Shown here: one piece after another, positions 46,771 through 54,519 of the stretch
How the letters are laid out: each line of letters starts with the position of its first letter
Numbering within the stretch: the stretch's first letter is position 1
NCBI RefSeq assembly: GCF_009789075.1
Contig: NZ_WNXQ01000009.1
Span: forward strand, 1 to 64,000
Length of the DNA stretch: 64,000 nucleotides
Reading direction: 5' to 3'
Source of the DNA: Pseudooceanicola pacificus
GTDB lineage: Bacteria; Pseudomonadota; Alphaproteobacteria; Rhodobacterales; Rhodobacteraceae
The notes under the pieces: model-generated
What the model saw: the letters and a program-made list of their open reading frames with translations, nothing else
What the model was told of the DNA's origin: nothing
Database searches by the model: none
Translations under genes and position numbers: made by a program

Positions 46771-46931
46771 GCGCGCGTCGACAAGGCGATAAACGCCGCA
46801 GACGTAAGAACAGAGCAGGGGTCGGACTCTACCGGCCCTCTTTCGTTTGCGGGGGCTCAAGTGACCAAACCAAGACCGGCGGAGACAACCGCGCGGCCAG
46901 TCAAACCGATGTAAAGGAACCGATAGAGCAC

Positions 46932-48611
46932 ATGGCTCAAAACGCATCCATGGAGGAATTCGAAGCCCTCCTGAACGAAAGCTTCGAAATGGACACGCCC
47001 GATGAGGGCACTGTCGTCAAGGGCAAGGTCATCGCGATCGAAGCGGGCCAGGCCATCATCGATGTCGGCTACAAGATGGAAGGCCGCGTCGAGCTGAAAG
47101 AATTCGCAAACCCCGGCGAGCAGCCCGACATCAGCGTCGGCGACGAAGTCGAGGTTTTCCTCCGTGCCGCTGAAAACGCCCGTGGCGAAGCCGTCATCTC
47201 GCGCGAGATGGCACGTCGCGAAGAAGCATGGGACCGTCTGGAAAAAGCCTATGCCGACGACGCCCGCGTCGAAGGCGCGATCTTCGGTCGCGTCAAGGGC
47301 GGCTTTACCGTCGACCTGGGCGGCGCCGTGGCCTTCCTGCCCGGTTCGCAGGTCGATGTGCGCCCCGTGCGCGACGCCGGCCCGCTCATGGGTCTCAAGC
47401 AGCCGTTCCAGATCCTCAAGATGGACCGTCGCCGTGGCAACATCGTTGTCTCGCGTCGTGCAATCCTGGAAGAGAGCCGTGCCGAGCAGCGCGCCGAAGT
47501 CATCGGCAACCTGACCGAAGGCCAGGCTGTCGACGGCGTGGTCAAGAACATCACCGAGTACGGCGCATTTGTCGATCTGGGTGGCGTTGACGGCCTGCTG
47601 CACGTCACCGACATGGCATGGCGCCGCGTCAACCACCCCTCGGAGATCCTGTCGATCGGCGAGACCGTGAAGGTCCAGGTCATCAAGATCAACAAGGAAA
47701 CCCACCGTATCTCCCTCGGCATGAAGCAGCTGCAGGAAGATCCGTGGAACCTGGTCGCCGCCAAGTACCCGCTGGAATCGGTCCACACCGGCCGCGTCAC
47801 CAACATCACCGACTACGGTGCGTTCGTGGAGCTGGAACCGGGTGTCGAGGGCCTCGTTCACGTGTCCGAAATGTCCTGGACCAAGAAGAACGTGCACCCC
47901 GGCAAGATCGTCTCGACCAGCCAGGAAGTCGAAGTCAAGGTTCTGGAAATCGACCAGGCCAAGCGCCGCGTTTCCCTTGGCCTCAAGCAGACCATGCGCA
48001 ACCCGTGGGAAGTCTTCTCCGAGACCCACCCCGAGGGCACCGTCGTGGAAGGCGAAGTCAAGAACATCACCGAATTCGGTCTCTTCGTCGGCCTGCCCGG
48101 CGATATCGACGGCATGGTCCACCTGTCGGATCTGTCGTGGGACGAGCGCGGTGAAGACGCGATCCAGAACTACCGCAAGGGCGACATCGTCAAGGCCGTG
48201 GTTTCCGAAGTCGACACCGACAAGGAGCGTATCTCGCTCTCGATCAAGGGTGTGGACGGCGACAAGTTCGCGGATGCCGTCGGCGGCGTGAAGCGCGGCT
48301 CGGTCATCACCGTCACCGTGACGGCGATCGAGGACGGCGGGATCGAGGTGGAATACGAAGGCATGAAATCCTTCATCCGCCGGTCGGACCTGTCGCGTGA
48401 CCGTTCCGAACAGCGCCCCGAGCGTTTCACCGTGGGCGACCACGTGGACGTGCGCGTCACCAACGTCGACAGCAAGTCGCGCCGCCTGGGTCTGTCGATC
48501 AAGGCACGCGAGATCGCCGAAGAGAAGGAAGCCGTGGAACAGTACGGCTCGTCCGACTCGGGTGCGTCGCTGGGCGACATCCTGGGCGCCGCCCTCAAGG
48601 GCGACAACTGA
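46932..48611 (+). CDS. rpsA: 30S ribosomal protein S1
   Basis: A 559-residue S1 with six S1/OB repeats. The repeats show G-x-V-x-x-I-T-(E/D)-(Y/F)-G-x-F-V (for example NITEYGAFVDLGGVDG, NITDYGAFVELEPGVEG, NITEFGLFVGLPGDIDG). It binds mRNA leaders and helps start translation. AAGGAACCGATAGAGCAC lies before the ATG. Followed by ihfB as in most proteobacteria; its usual upstream neighbour cmk is displaced by the DprE-like cassette. Confidence 0.96.
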   Translation: MAQNASMEEFEALLNESFEMDTPDEGTVVKGKVIAIEAGQAIIDVGYKMEGRVELKEFANPGEQPDISVGDEVEVFLRAAENARGEAVISREMARREEAWDRLEKAYADDARVEGAIFGRVKGGFTVDLGGAVAFLPGSQVDVRPVRDAGPLMGLKQPFQILKMDRRRGNIVVSRRAILEESRAEQRAEVIGNLTEGQAVDGVVKNITEYGAFVDLGGVDGLLHVTDMAWRRVNHPSEILSIGETVKVQVIKINKETHRISLGMKQLQEDPWNLVAAKYPLESVHTGRVTNITDYGAFVELEPGVEGLVHVSEMSWTKKNVHPGKIVSTSQEVEVKVLEIDQAKRRVSLGLKQTMRNPWEVFSETHPEGTVVEGEVKNITEFGLFVGLPGDIDGMVHLSDLSWDERGEDAIQNYRKGDIVKAVVSEVDTDKERISLSIKGVDGDKFADAVGGVKRGSVITVTVTAIEDGGIEVEYEGMKSFIRRSDLSRDRSEQRPERFTVGDHVDVRVTNVDSKSRRLGLSIKAREIAEEKEAVEQYGSSDSGASLGDILGAALKGDN

Positions 48612-48656
48612 TCCTGCCGGGTGGCGCCACGGCGCCATCCGCAGCCAGACGACAAC

Positions 48657-48689
48657 AAGGGCAGGCCCGGCAGCGGGCCTGCCCTTTGC
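48657..48689 (+). terminator. Terminator of rpsA
   Basis: AAGGGCAGGCCC / GGGCCTGCCCTT, 12-bp perfect stem, 6-base loop, followed by TGCTTT. Confidence 0.88.
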
Positions 48690-48960
48690 TTTGGCCCGGG
48701 ACCCTGCCGGATCGCATCCCGGGCGCCTGGCAGCCGTCTGCGCGAATCAAGATGAACGACGCTGCGGTGCAGCAATGCCCGGAAAGGCGGACAAAGCCCC
48801 CATTCCGGGCAGTTTCCTAATGGAAACATACCCAAGGTCTGGAAATTCCCGCAGGAATCCGCGTGCCTGTCCGGGCTTTCTGTTTCCGCTGCGGGGGAAT
48901 CTACCTATAGTCGCGAAGGTGTGAACGAGTCATAAGAGCTGTCCGGGGAGAGCTGCCAGC
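48690..48960. other. Intergenic region before ihfB
   Basis: No gene seen. The best promoter is TTTCCG (48883-48888), 17 bases, TATAGT (48906-48911), about 45 bases before the ihfB ATG. A GGGGAGAGC ribosome-binding site follows. Confidence 0.45.
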
Positions 48961-49242
48961 ATGATCCGATCGGAACTGATCCAAAAGATCGCCGACGAGA
49001 ACCCGCACCTGTATCAACGCGACGTCGAGCGTATCGTGAATACGATCTTTGAAGAGATCGTTTCGGCGCTGTCGCGGGGCGACCGGGTGGAGCTGCGCGG
49101 TTTCGGCGCATTCTCGGTCAAACAGCGCGATGCAAGGGTGGGCCGCAATCCGCGCACGGGCGAGGCCGTCGAGGTCGAGGAAAAACACGTCCCCTTCTTC
49201 AAGACCGGCAAGCTGCTGCGCGACAGGCTGAACGGGAACTGA
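48961..49242 (+). CDS. ihfB: Integration host factor subunit beta
   Basis: A 93-residue HU/IHF family protein. The N-terminal helices ([15 protein letters not shown]) are followed by the DNA-bending arm with [10 protein letters not shown] (~60-69). The family proline P64 intercalates between base pairs. Forms a heterodimer with IhfA, encoded elsewhere. Its place after rpsA supports the beta identity over HU. Confidence 0.93.
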   Translation: MIRSELIQKIADENPHLYQRDVERIVNTIFEEIVSALSRGDRVELRGFGAFSVKQRDARVGRNPRTGEAVEVEEKHVPFFKTGKLLRDRLNGN

Positions 49243-49246
49243 ACTC

Positions 49247-49588
49247 ATGCGATACATCCGCTACGCCTTCCTCGCCGCCCTGGCGGTGGTGCTGGTTTCC
49301 ATTGCCCTGGCCAACCGCGGCATGGTCACCCTGACCCTGCTGCCCGAAGGGCTGGCGCGGATTGCCGGGTTCAACCCGGATATCTCGCTGCCGATGTTCG
49401 TGGTGATCTTTGCCGGGATCCTGGCGGGCCTGCTGATCGGCTTCGTCTGGGAATGGCTGCGCGAGCACAAGCACCGGGTCGAGGTGCGCCGCAAGACGCG
49501 CGAGGCCGGCCAGCTGGAACGCGAGGTGAAGCGCCTGAAGGGCGAAAAGCACCAGGGCAAGGACGAGGTCCTGGCCCTTCTCGACTGA
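49247..49588 (+). CDS. LapA-domain membrane protein
   Basis: A 113-residue inner-membrane protein of the lipopolysaccharide assembly protein A domain family (YciS-like): two membrane segments (~5-22 and ~49-66) and a basic, coiled-coil cytoplasmic tail (EHKHRVEVRRKTREAGQLE). In E. coli LapA works with LapB to set LpxC turnover; no lapB is nearby. It starts 4 bases after ihfB. Confidence 0.8.
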   Translation: MRYIRYAFLAALAVVLVSIALANRGMVTLTLLPEGLARIAGFNPDISLPMFVVIFAGILAGLLIGFVWEWLREHKHRVEVRRKTREAGQLEREVKRLKGEKHQGKDEVLALLD

Positions 49589-49642
49589 CCCGGCCATGCG
49601 GGGGCGCTTTTCTTTCGTCCCCGTCTGGCCTAGACGATCTGC

Positions 49643-50287
49643 ATGACCGTGCGCATCAAGTTCTGCGGCCTTGGCCGCCCGTCCGATGTGGCCGCCGCCG
49701 TTGCGGCGCGCGCCGCCTATGTCGGGTTTGTCTTCTTCCCGAAATCGCCGCGCTACATCTCGCCCGCCACCGCGCGGGCGCTGGCGCTTGAGGTGCCCCC
49801 GGGTGTGGCCAAGGTGGCGCTGACGGTGAATGCCACGGATGCCGAGCTTGAGTCCCTGCTGGACGAGGTGCCGCTGGACATCCTGCAGTTGCACGGCAGC
49901 GAAAGCCCCGACCGCGTGGCCGAGGTGCGCCAGCGTTTCGGCCTGCCGGTGATGAAGGCGATCGGCGTCGCGGGCGAGGCCGACCTGACCGCGCTGGACG
50001 ATTTCGGCAAGGTGGCCGACATGCTGCTGGTGGACGCCAAGCCCGCCCCGGGGGGCGAGCTGCCGGGCGGCAACGGGCTGGCCTTTGACTGGCGCCTGAT
50101 CGCCGGGCGCCGCTGGCCGGTGCCCTGGCTGCTGGCCGGCGGCCTGACGGCGGACAACGTGGCCGAGGCGGTGCGCCTGACCGGCGCGCGGCAGGTCGAT
50201 TTGTCGAGCGGTATCGAAAGCACGCGCGGGGTCAAGGATCACGCGCTGATGCAGGCCTTTGCCGAGGCGCTGGCCAAATGCGCGTGA
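49643..50287 (+). CDS. trpF: Phosphoribosylanthranilate isomerase
   Basis: A 214-residue TIM barrel of tryptophan synthesis. The catalytic Cys is C8 in IKFCGLG, the catalytic Asp lies in LLVDAKP (~131-137), and the phosphate loop is [10 protein letters not shown] plus VDLSSGIES. In related genomes trpB usually follows; here an acetyltransferase gene overlaps its end by 10 bases. Confidence 0.92.
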   Translation: MTVRIKFCGLGRPSDVAAAVAARAAYVGFVFFPKSPRYISPATARALALEVPPGVAKVALTVNATDAELESLLDEVPLDILQLHGSESPDRVAEVRQRFGLPVMKAIGVAGEADLTALDDFGKVADMLLVDAKPAPGGELPGGNGLAFDWRLIAGRRWPVPWLLAGGLTADNVAEAVRLTGARQVDLSSGIESTRGVKDHALMQAFAEALAKCA

Positions 50288-50727
50288 TCTTTCGCGAAGC
50301 GACGGCCGATGATCTGCCGGAAGTGATCCGGCTGATCCGCCAGGACGCCCGGAACGTGACGATTTCCTCTGACGACATGGCCCTTTTCCAGCGCTCCTGG
50401 GAAAACATGCAAAAAAACTGTACGAATCGCCTCTTTGTCGGGGTCGCGGGCGACAGGGTTGTGGCGACCTATCAGCTGGCGGTGATTCACGGCGTGTCGC
50501 TCAGCGCCGCGCGGCGCGGCCAGATCGAAAGTGTGCGGGTCGATGCAGAGCTCCGCAGCTCCGGAATCGGGGCGCAGTTGATGGCGGATGCCGAGTCGCG
50601 GGCGCGTGACGCGGGCTGCGATCTGATGCAGCTGACCACCGACAGCTCCCGCCTGCGGGCCCATGCCTTTTATGAACGGCTGGGCTACAAACCCTCGCAT
50701 CTGGGCTTCAAGAAGCCGTTGGGCTGA
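50278..50727 (+). CDS. GNAT-family N-acetyltransferase
   Basis: A 149-residue GNAT protein with the acetyl-CoA motif A ([18 protein letters not shown], ~82-99) and motif B region ending [12 protein letters not shown]. The acceptor is unknown. It starts inside the last ten bases of trpF, so it is coupled to it. Confidence 0.82.
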   Translation: MRVIFREATADDLPEVIRLIRQDARNVTISSDDMALFQRSWENMQKNCTNRLFVGVAGDRVVATYQLAVIHGVSLSAARRGQIESVRVDAELRSSGIGAQLMADAESRARDAGCDLMQLTTDSSRLRAHAFYERLGYKPSHLGFKKPLG

Positions 50728-50738
50728 GGCCCGGCGGG

Positions 50739-51302
50739 TCAGTCGGTGACGATCCGCGCGCCCCGTTCTGCAAGGGCGGCATCGGTCAGACCGCGCTCCT
50801 CGGCGGTCAGGATCTGGTGCCGGGGGTAGACCGGATTGCCCCTGTCGTTCAGCACCGGCGCGTCCCAACCATCTGTTGTGGCAAAGAAATTCAGCACGCC
50901 CTCGGTGCCGAACTCGGCCATGTAGCCCTGCACGACAACGTCGAGATAGCTCAGCAGGATCAGGCCCGGCGCGTCGGCTGCCGGGTGTTTGTCCGCCGGG
51001 ATGGTGTAGATCGCCACCTCGGCTTTGCCGCGCCCGTGGACCACATCCGCCGTGGCGTCGACCCGGTCATAGGCGGCCTCGCGCCGGTCCAGCGCGGCCC
51101 AGTCGGCACCGGGAACCGAGGCGACAAGCCCCTGGATATCGCAGCCCGGGCAGGGCACCGCGGTCAGGATCGCGGTACGCCGTCCGGCGGTGTGCCGCCA
51201 CAGCCTGCGCCAGCCCCGCGCGGTGGCCGGAACCGCGTCCGGATAGCTGTGCGTGGCGCGGTTCACCAGGCTGCCGTAGCCGAAGAAACAGGGCGCAATC
51301 AT
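50739..51302 (-). CDS. Gamma-glutamylcyclotransferase-like protein
   Basis: A 187-residue protein of the GGCT/AIG2-like fold, with the substrate-binding FGYGSLVNRATH (~7-18) and the conserved LDRREAAYDRVD region (~71-82). Members release 5-oxoproline from gamma-glutamyl peptides; the real substrate here is uncertain. It is divergent from the NsrR-like regulator and shares an AT-rich promoter region with it. Confidence 0.7.
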   Translation of the reverse strand: MIAPCFFGYGSLVNRATHSYPDAVPATARGWRRLWRHTAGRRTAILTAVPCPGCDIQGLVASVPGADWAALDRREAAYDRVDATADVVHGRGKAEVAIYTIPADKHPAADAPGLILLSYLDVVVQGYMAEFGTEGVLNFFATTDGWDAPVLNDRGNPVYPRHQILTAEERGLTDAALAERGARIVTD

Positions 51303-51320
51303 GAATTGGAGAAAAAAGAT

Positions 51321-51334
51321 TTGATCTGGATCAT
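51321..51334. promoter_or_regulatory. FNR/FnrL-type box TTGAT-ctgg-ATCAT
   Basis: Matches TTGAT-N4-ATCAA at nine of ten positions, 55 bases before the NsrR-like start and 19 bases before the divergent start. AGATGCATTT (51341-51350), close to an NsrR half-site, lies next to it. Suggests control by oxygen limitation, possibly with autoregulation. Confidence 0.6.
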
Positions 51335-51388
51335 GTATGCAGATGCATTTTTGTATATGTCACTTACATAAATGCAAGGGTCAGAAAC

Positions 51389-51835
51389 ATGCGGTTAACG
51401 AAGCGAACGAACATCTCGATGCGCGTCCTTATGTACTGCGCGGCGAACATGGGGCGTCTGGTTACCAAATCCGAAATCGCCGAGCGGTGCAACACCTCGG
51501 AAAATCACCTGGCGCAGGTGATCAACAGGCTTGGGCAACTGGGCTTTGTCCAGACGCAACGCGGCCGCAACGGGGGGCTGACCCTGGGGCGCGACAGCCG
51601 CGACATCCGGGTTGGCGACGTGTTTCGCGCCATCGAGACCGGCGTGCCGGTGACCGAGTGCTTTGCCGATGACGAAAACACCTGCCCGCTGATCGATGCC
51701 TGTCTGCTGCGCCCCGCGATCGCCGATGCGATCGAGGCGTTTTACCGGCGGATGGACGAGGTTTCGCTGGATCAGCTGGTCTGCGGCAATCACCGGCTGA
51801 TCGAAATGCTGACACCCGAGGCCTGTCGCGCCTGA
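51389..51835 (+). CDS. Rrf2-family regulator, NsrR-like
   Basis: A 148-residue winged-helix Rrf2 protein. The HTH lies at ~25-55 (TKSEIAERCNTSENHLAQVI). Three cysteines, CFADDENTC and PLIDAC (about positions 92, 100 and 106), have the C-x7-C-x5-C spacing of iron-sulfur Rrf2 regulators, most like nitric-oxide-sensing NsrR. Targets are not in view except perhaps its own promoter and the divergent gene. The FNR-type box upstream fits a denitrification or NO-stress role. Confidence 0.8.
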   Translation: MRLTKRTNISMRVLMYCAANMGRLVTKSEIAERCNTSENHLAQVINRLGQLGFVQTQRGRNGGLTLGRDSRDIRVGDVFRAIETGVPVTECFADDENTCPLIDACLLRPAIADAIEAFYRRMDEVSLDQLVCGNHRLIEMLTPEACRA

Positions 51836-51902
51836 TTGCGACGCTTCGTGGAGCGGTTTCGCTTGCAACATCCGGGGCCGTTGATAAACATCGGGGCACA
51901 GG

Positions 51903-52050
51903 ATCGGGAGAACCGGCCACGTGCCGGTGCCGAAGGAGCAACCGCCCCGGAAACTCTCAGGCCACTGGACCGTCCCTGTACTGAAACTCTGGAGAGAGGC
52001 GCCGGACGGCGCCCGCCGAAGGGATAGCGATCTCAGGCGAACGGACAGAG
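51903..52050 (+). ncRNA. Tandem glycine riboswitch
   Basis: Two glycine aptamers in series. The first runs from GATCGGGAGAACCGG through GCCGAAGGAGCAACC and AAACTCTCAGGC to GGACCGTC (51903-51974). The second runs from CTCTGGAGAGAGGCG through GCCGAAGGGATAGCG and ATCTCAGGCG to GGACAGAG (51987-52050). In this class, glycine turns on the glycine cleavage genes. The expression platform is the hairpin at 52062-52081. Confidence 0.95.
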
Positions 52051-52061
52051 GGGGCATTGCT

Positions 52062-52081
52062 GCGGACGGGAGCCCGTCCGC
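52062..52081 (+). terminator. Expression-platform hairpin of the glycine riboswitch
   Basis: GCGGACG-GGAGCC-CGTCCGC stem-loop just after aptamer 2. No T-run, so control may act on transcription with Rho or on translation rather than by simple termination. Confidence 0.55.
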
Positions 52082-52134
52082 GTATGTGATGCCGGCATGA
52101 GACTCCTCAGCTCGGCAACGGACCCGGAGGGACG

Positions 52135-53259
52135 ATGGCCGACGCGCTGAAGAAAACGCCGCTACACGCTTTGCATCAGGAACTGGGTGCCCGCATGGTG
52201 CCCTTTGCCGGTTACGAGATGCCGGTGCAGTTCGCCCTTGGCGTGATGAAGGAGCATCTGCACACCCGCACGGCGGCCGGTCTGTTCGATGTCAGCCATA
52301 TGGGTCAGGTGATCCTGCGCGGCGACAGCTACGAGGCGGTGGCGCTGGCGGTGGAATCGCTGGTGCCGGTGGATGTCGCCGGGCTGGGCCTGGGGCGGCA
52401 GCGCTATGGCTTCTTCACCGCGCCTGACGGCGGGCTGCTGGACGACCTGATGCTGGCGAACCGGGGCGATCACCTGTTCATGGTGGTCAACGCCGCCTGC
52501 AAGGCCGCCGATATCGCCAATATGACCGCGAACCTGCCCGGCGTGACGGTGAGTGAGGTCACCGACCGCGCCCTGCTGGCCCTGCAGGGCCCCGCTGCCG
52601 GCGAGGTGCTGGAAGGCTTCGCCCCCGCCACCGCGACGATGCGGTTCATGGATGTGATCACCACCGACCTGCTGGGCGTGCCCTGCTGGATTTCCCGGTC
52701 GGGCTATACCGGCGAGGACGGGTTCGAGATATCGGTCCCCGCCGAAAAGGCCGAGGTGCTGGCCCGCGCCCTGCTGGATGACGAACGGGTCGAATCCATC
52801 GGCCTTGGCGCCCGCGACAGCCTGCGGCTGGAGGCGGGGCTGTGCCTTTACGGCCATGACATCGACACCACCACCAGCCCGGTGGAGGCCGGGCTCAACT
52901 GGGCGATCCAGAAGGTCCGCCGCACCGGCGGCGCCCGCGCGGGCGGCTTTCCCGGTGCCGACCGGATCCTGGCCGAGCTGGCCGAGGGGCCGTCGCGCCT
53001 GCGCGTGGGCCTGCTGCCCGAAGGGCGGGCGCCGATGCGCGAGGGCACGCCGCTCTTTGCCGCGGCCGAGGGGGGCGAGGGCCTGGGCACCGTGACCTCG
53101 GGCGCCTTTGGCCCGACGCTGGGCGCGCCCATGTCGATGGGCTATGTTCCGCGCGCCCTTGCCGCGCCGGGCACCGAACTATCTGGCGAAGTGCGCGGCA
53201 AACGTCTGCCCGCCCGGGTTGCGGCGCTGCCCTTCGTCCCGGCCAATTTCAAGCGATGA
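52135..53259 (+). CDS. gcvT: Glycine cleavage system T protein
   Basis: A 374-residue aminomethyltransferase, folate-dependent. Family features: the N-terminal HALHQELGARMVPFAGYEMP region (around 8-27, shown by position), SHMGQ (~55), and GYTGEDGFEI (~189-198). It transfers the aminomethyl group from lipoyl-GcvH to tetrahydrofolate. GGAGGGACG precedes the ATG; the riboswitch lies directly upstream. Confidence 0.95.
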   Translation: MADALKKTPLHALHQELGARMVPFAGYEMPVQFALGVMKEHLHTRTAAGLFDVSHMGQVILRGDSYEAVALAVESLVPVDVAGLGLGRQRYGFFTAPDGGLLDDLMLANRGDHLFMVVNAACKAADIANMTANLPGVTVSEVTDRALLALQGPAAGEVLEGFAPATATMRFMDVITTDLLGVPCWISRSGYTGEDGFEISVPAEKAEVLARALLDDERVESIGLGARDSLRLEAGLCLYGHDIDTTTSPVEAGLNWAIQKVRRTGGARAGGFPGADRILAELAEGPSRLRVGLLPEGRAPMREGTPLFAAAEGGEGLGTVTSGAFGPTLGAPMSMGYVPRALAAPGTELSGEVRGKRLPARVAALPFVPANFKR

Positions 53260-53276
53260 CAACCGGAGAACTGCCG

Positions 53277-53636
53277 ATGAAATACACCGAAGAACACGAG
53301 TGGCTGCGCCCCGAGGACGACGTGATCGTCGTGGGCATCACCGAACATGCCGCCGAGCAGCTGGGCGACATCGTCTTTGTCGAGCTGCCCGAGGTGGGCA
53401 CCGAGGTGACCAAGGACGACGAGGTCGTGGTGATCGAGAGCGTCAAGGCCGCTTCGGACATCCTGGCGCCCATCGACGGCGAGATCGTCGAGGTGAACGA
53501 GGCGCTGGTCGACAACCCCGGCATGGTCAACGACGACCCGACCGGGGATGCCTGGTTCTTCAAGATCAAGCCCTCGGACGCCAGCCAGATGGACGACTAC
53601 ATGTCCGAGGAAGAGTATAACGACCTTATCTCATGA
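53277..53636 (+). CDS. gcvH: Glycine cleavage system H protein
   Basis: A 119-residue lipoyl carrier. It begins with the conserved MKYTEEHEWLR; the lipoylated Lys is in ESVKAASD (~58-65). The frame extends to an ATG at 53256 overlapping the gcvT stop, but GGAGA at 53265-53269 and family length favour 53277. Confidence 0.95.
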   Translation: MKYTEEHEWLRPEDDVIVVGITEHAAEQLGDIVFVELPEVGTEVTKDDEVVVIESVKAASDILAPIDGEIVEVNEALVDNPGMVNDDPTGDAWFFKIKPSDASQMDDYMSEEEYNDLIS

Positions 53637-53643
53637 CGCCCGC

Positions 53644-54000
53644 ATGAAGGTCCTGCGCATCGTTCCCAACCTGGCCTGCGACGACCCCGAGGCGCTGGCG
53701 GCATTCTACCGCAACCTCTTCGGGCTCGACGTGGCGATGTCGATGGGATTCATCGTCACGATGAACGAGCCGGGCCGGCGGCAGCAGCCGCAGGTCTCCT
53801 TTGCCTCGGAGGGCGGGGGCGGTACGCCGGTGCCGGCCATCTCGATCGAGGTGGACGATATCGAACGGGTGATCGCCCGGGCGCGGCTGAAGTCGATCCC
53901 GATCGAATACGGCCCGGTCGACGAGCCCTGGAACGTGCGCCGGATATTCATCCGCGATCCGGCGGGACATCTGATCAACGTGCTGAGCCACGTGACCTGA
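53644..54000 (+). CDS. VOC (glyoxalase-fold) family protein
   Basis: A 118-residue single-domain VOC protein: PNLACDDPEALAAFYRNLFG (~8-27), then IEVDDIERVIARA (~73-85) and the C-terminal RIFIRDPAGHLINVL. No full metal-binding set of a glyoxalase I can be confirmed, so it may bind a ligand or an antibiotic instead. It lies inside the glycine cleavage operon, 7 bases after gcvH. Confidence 0.75.
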   Translation: MKVLRIVPNLACDDPEALAAFYRNLFGLDVAMSMGFIVTMNEPGRRQQPQVSFASEGGGGTPVPAISIEVDDIERVIARARLKSIPIEYGPVDEPWNVRRIFIRDPAGHLINVLSHVT

Positions 54001-54016
54001 GGCAGGGAGCCGCCAG

Positions 54017-54496
54017 TTGACCACCCAGACGCACCGCGCCGAACGCGCCATCGCCGCCCCGCCCGAGGCCTGTTTCGACGCCTGGACCGACCCGGCGGCC
54101 CTGGCCCTGTGGCTGCCGCCCGACGGCCTGCGGGGCGAGGTGCGCCGGCTTGAGGCGCGCCCCGGGGGCGCCTTCACCATCGTGCTGACCCATGTGGACG
54201 GCGCTGAGGGGGGCGGAAAATCGACCGCGGACAGCGATGTGGTCGACGGCATCTTTGTCACGCTCGACCGGCCCGGCACGCTGGCCTTTGAAAGCCGGTT
54301 CGACAGCGAGCATGCGGAATTCGCCGGGCTCATGCGCATGACCTGGCGGTTCGAGGCCGAGCCCGGCGGCGGCACGCGCGCGCGTGTCACCGCCGAGGGC
54401 GTGCCGCCCGCCATCCCAAGGGACGTGCACGAGGCCGGCATCGCCGCCTCTCTTGCGAACCTCGACAGCTATCTCAACCCGACACCGGCCCCCTGA
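54017..54496 (+). CDS. SRPBCC (AHSA1-like) family protein
   Basis: A 159-residue START/AHA1-type ligand-binding fold: RAIAAPPEACFDAWTDPAAL (~10-29), WLPPDG, and the C-terminal amphipathic helix HEAGIAASLANLDSYL. Function unknown. The start is the TTG at 54017 with GGGAG at 7 bases. It sits between the VOC gene and gcvP, and so is likely expressed under glycine control. Confidence 0.72.
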   Translation: MTTQTHRAERAIAAPPEACFDAWTDPAALALWLPPDGLRGEVRRLEARPGGAFTIVLTHVDGAEGGGKSTADSDVVDGIFVTLDRPGTLAFESRFDSEHAEFAGLMRMTWRFEAEPGGGTRARVTAEGVPPAIPRDVHEAGIAASLANLDSYLNPTPAP

Positions 54497-54519
54497 GGGC
54501 CTGACCGGAAGGAACCCAG

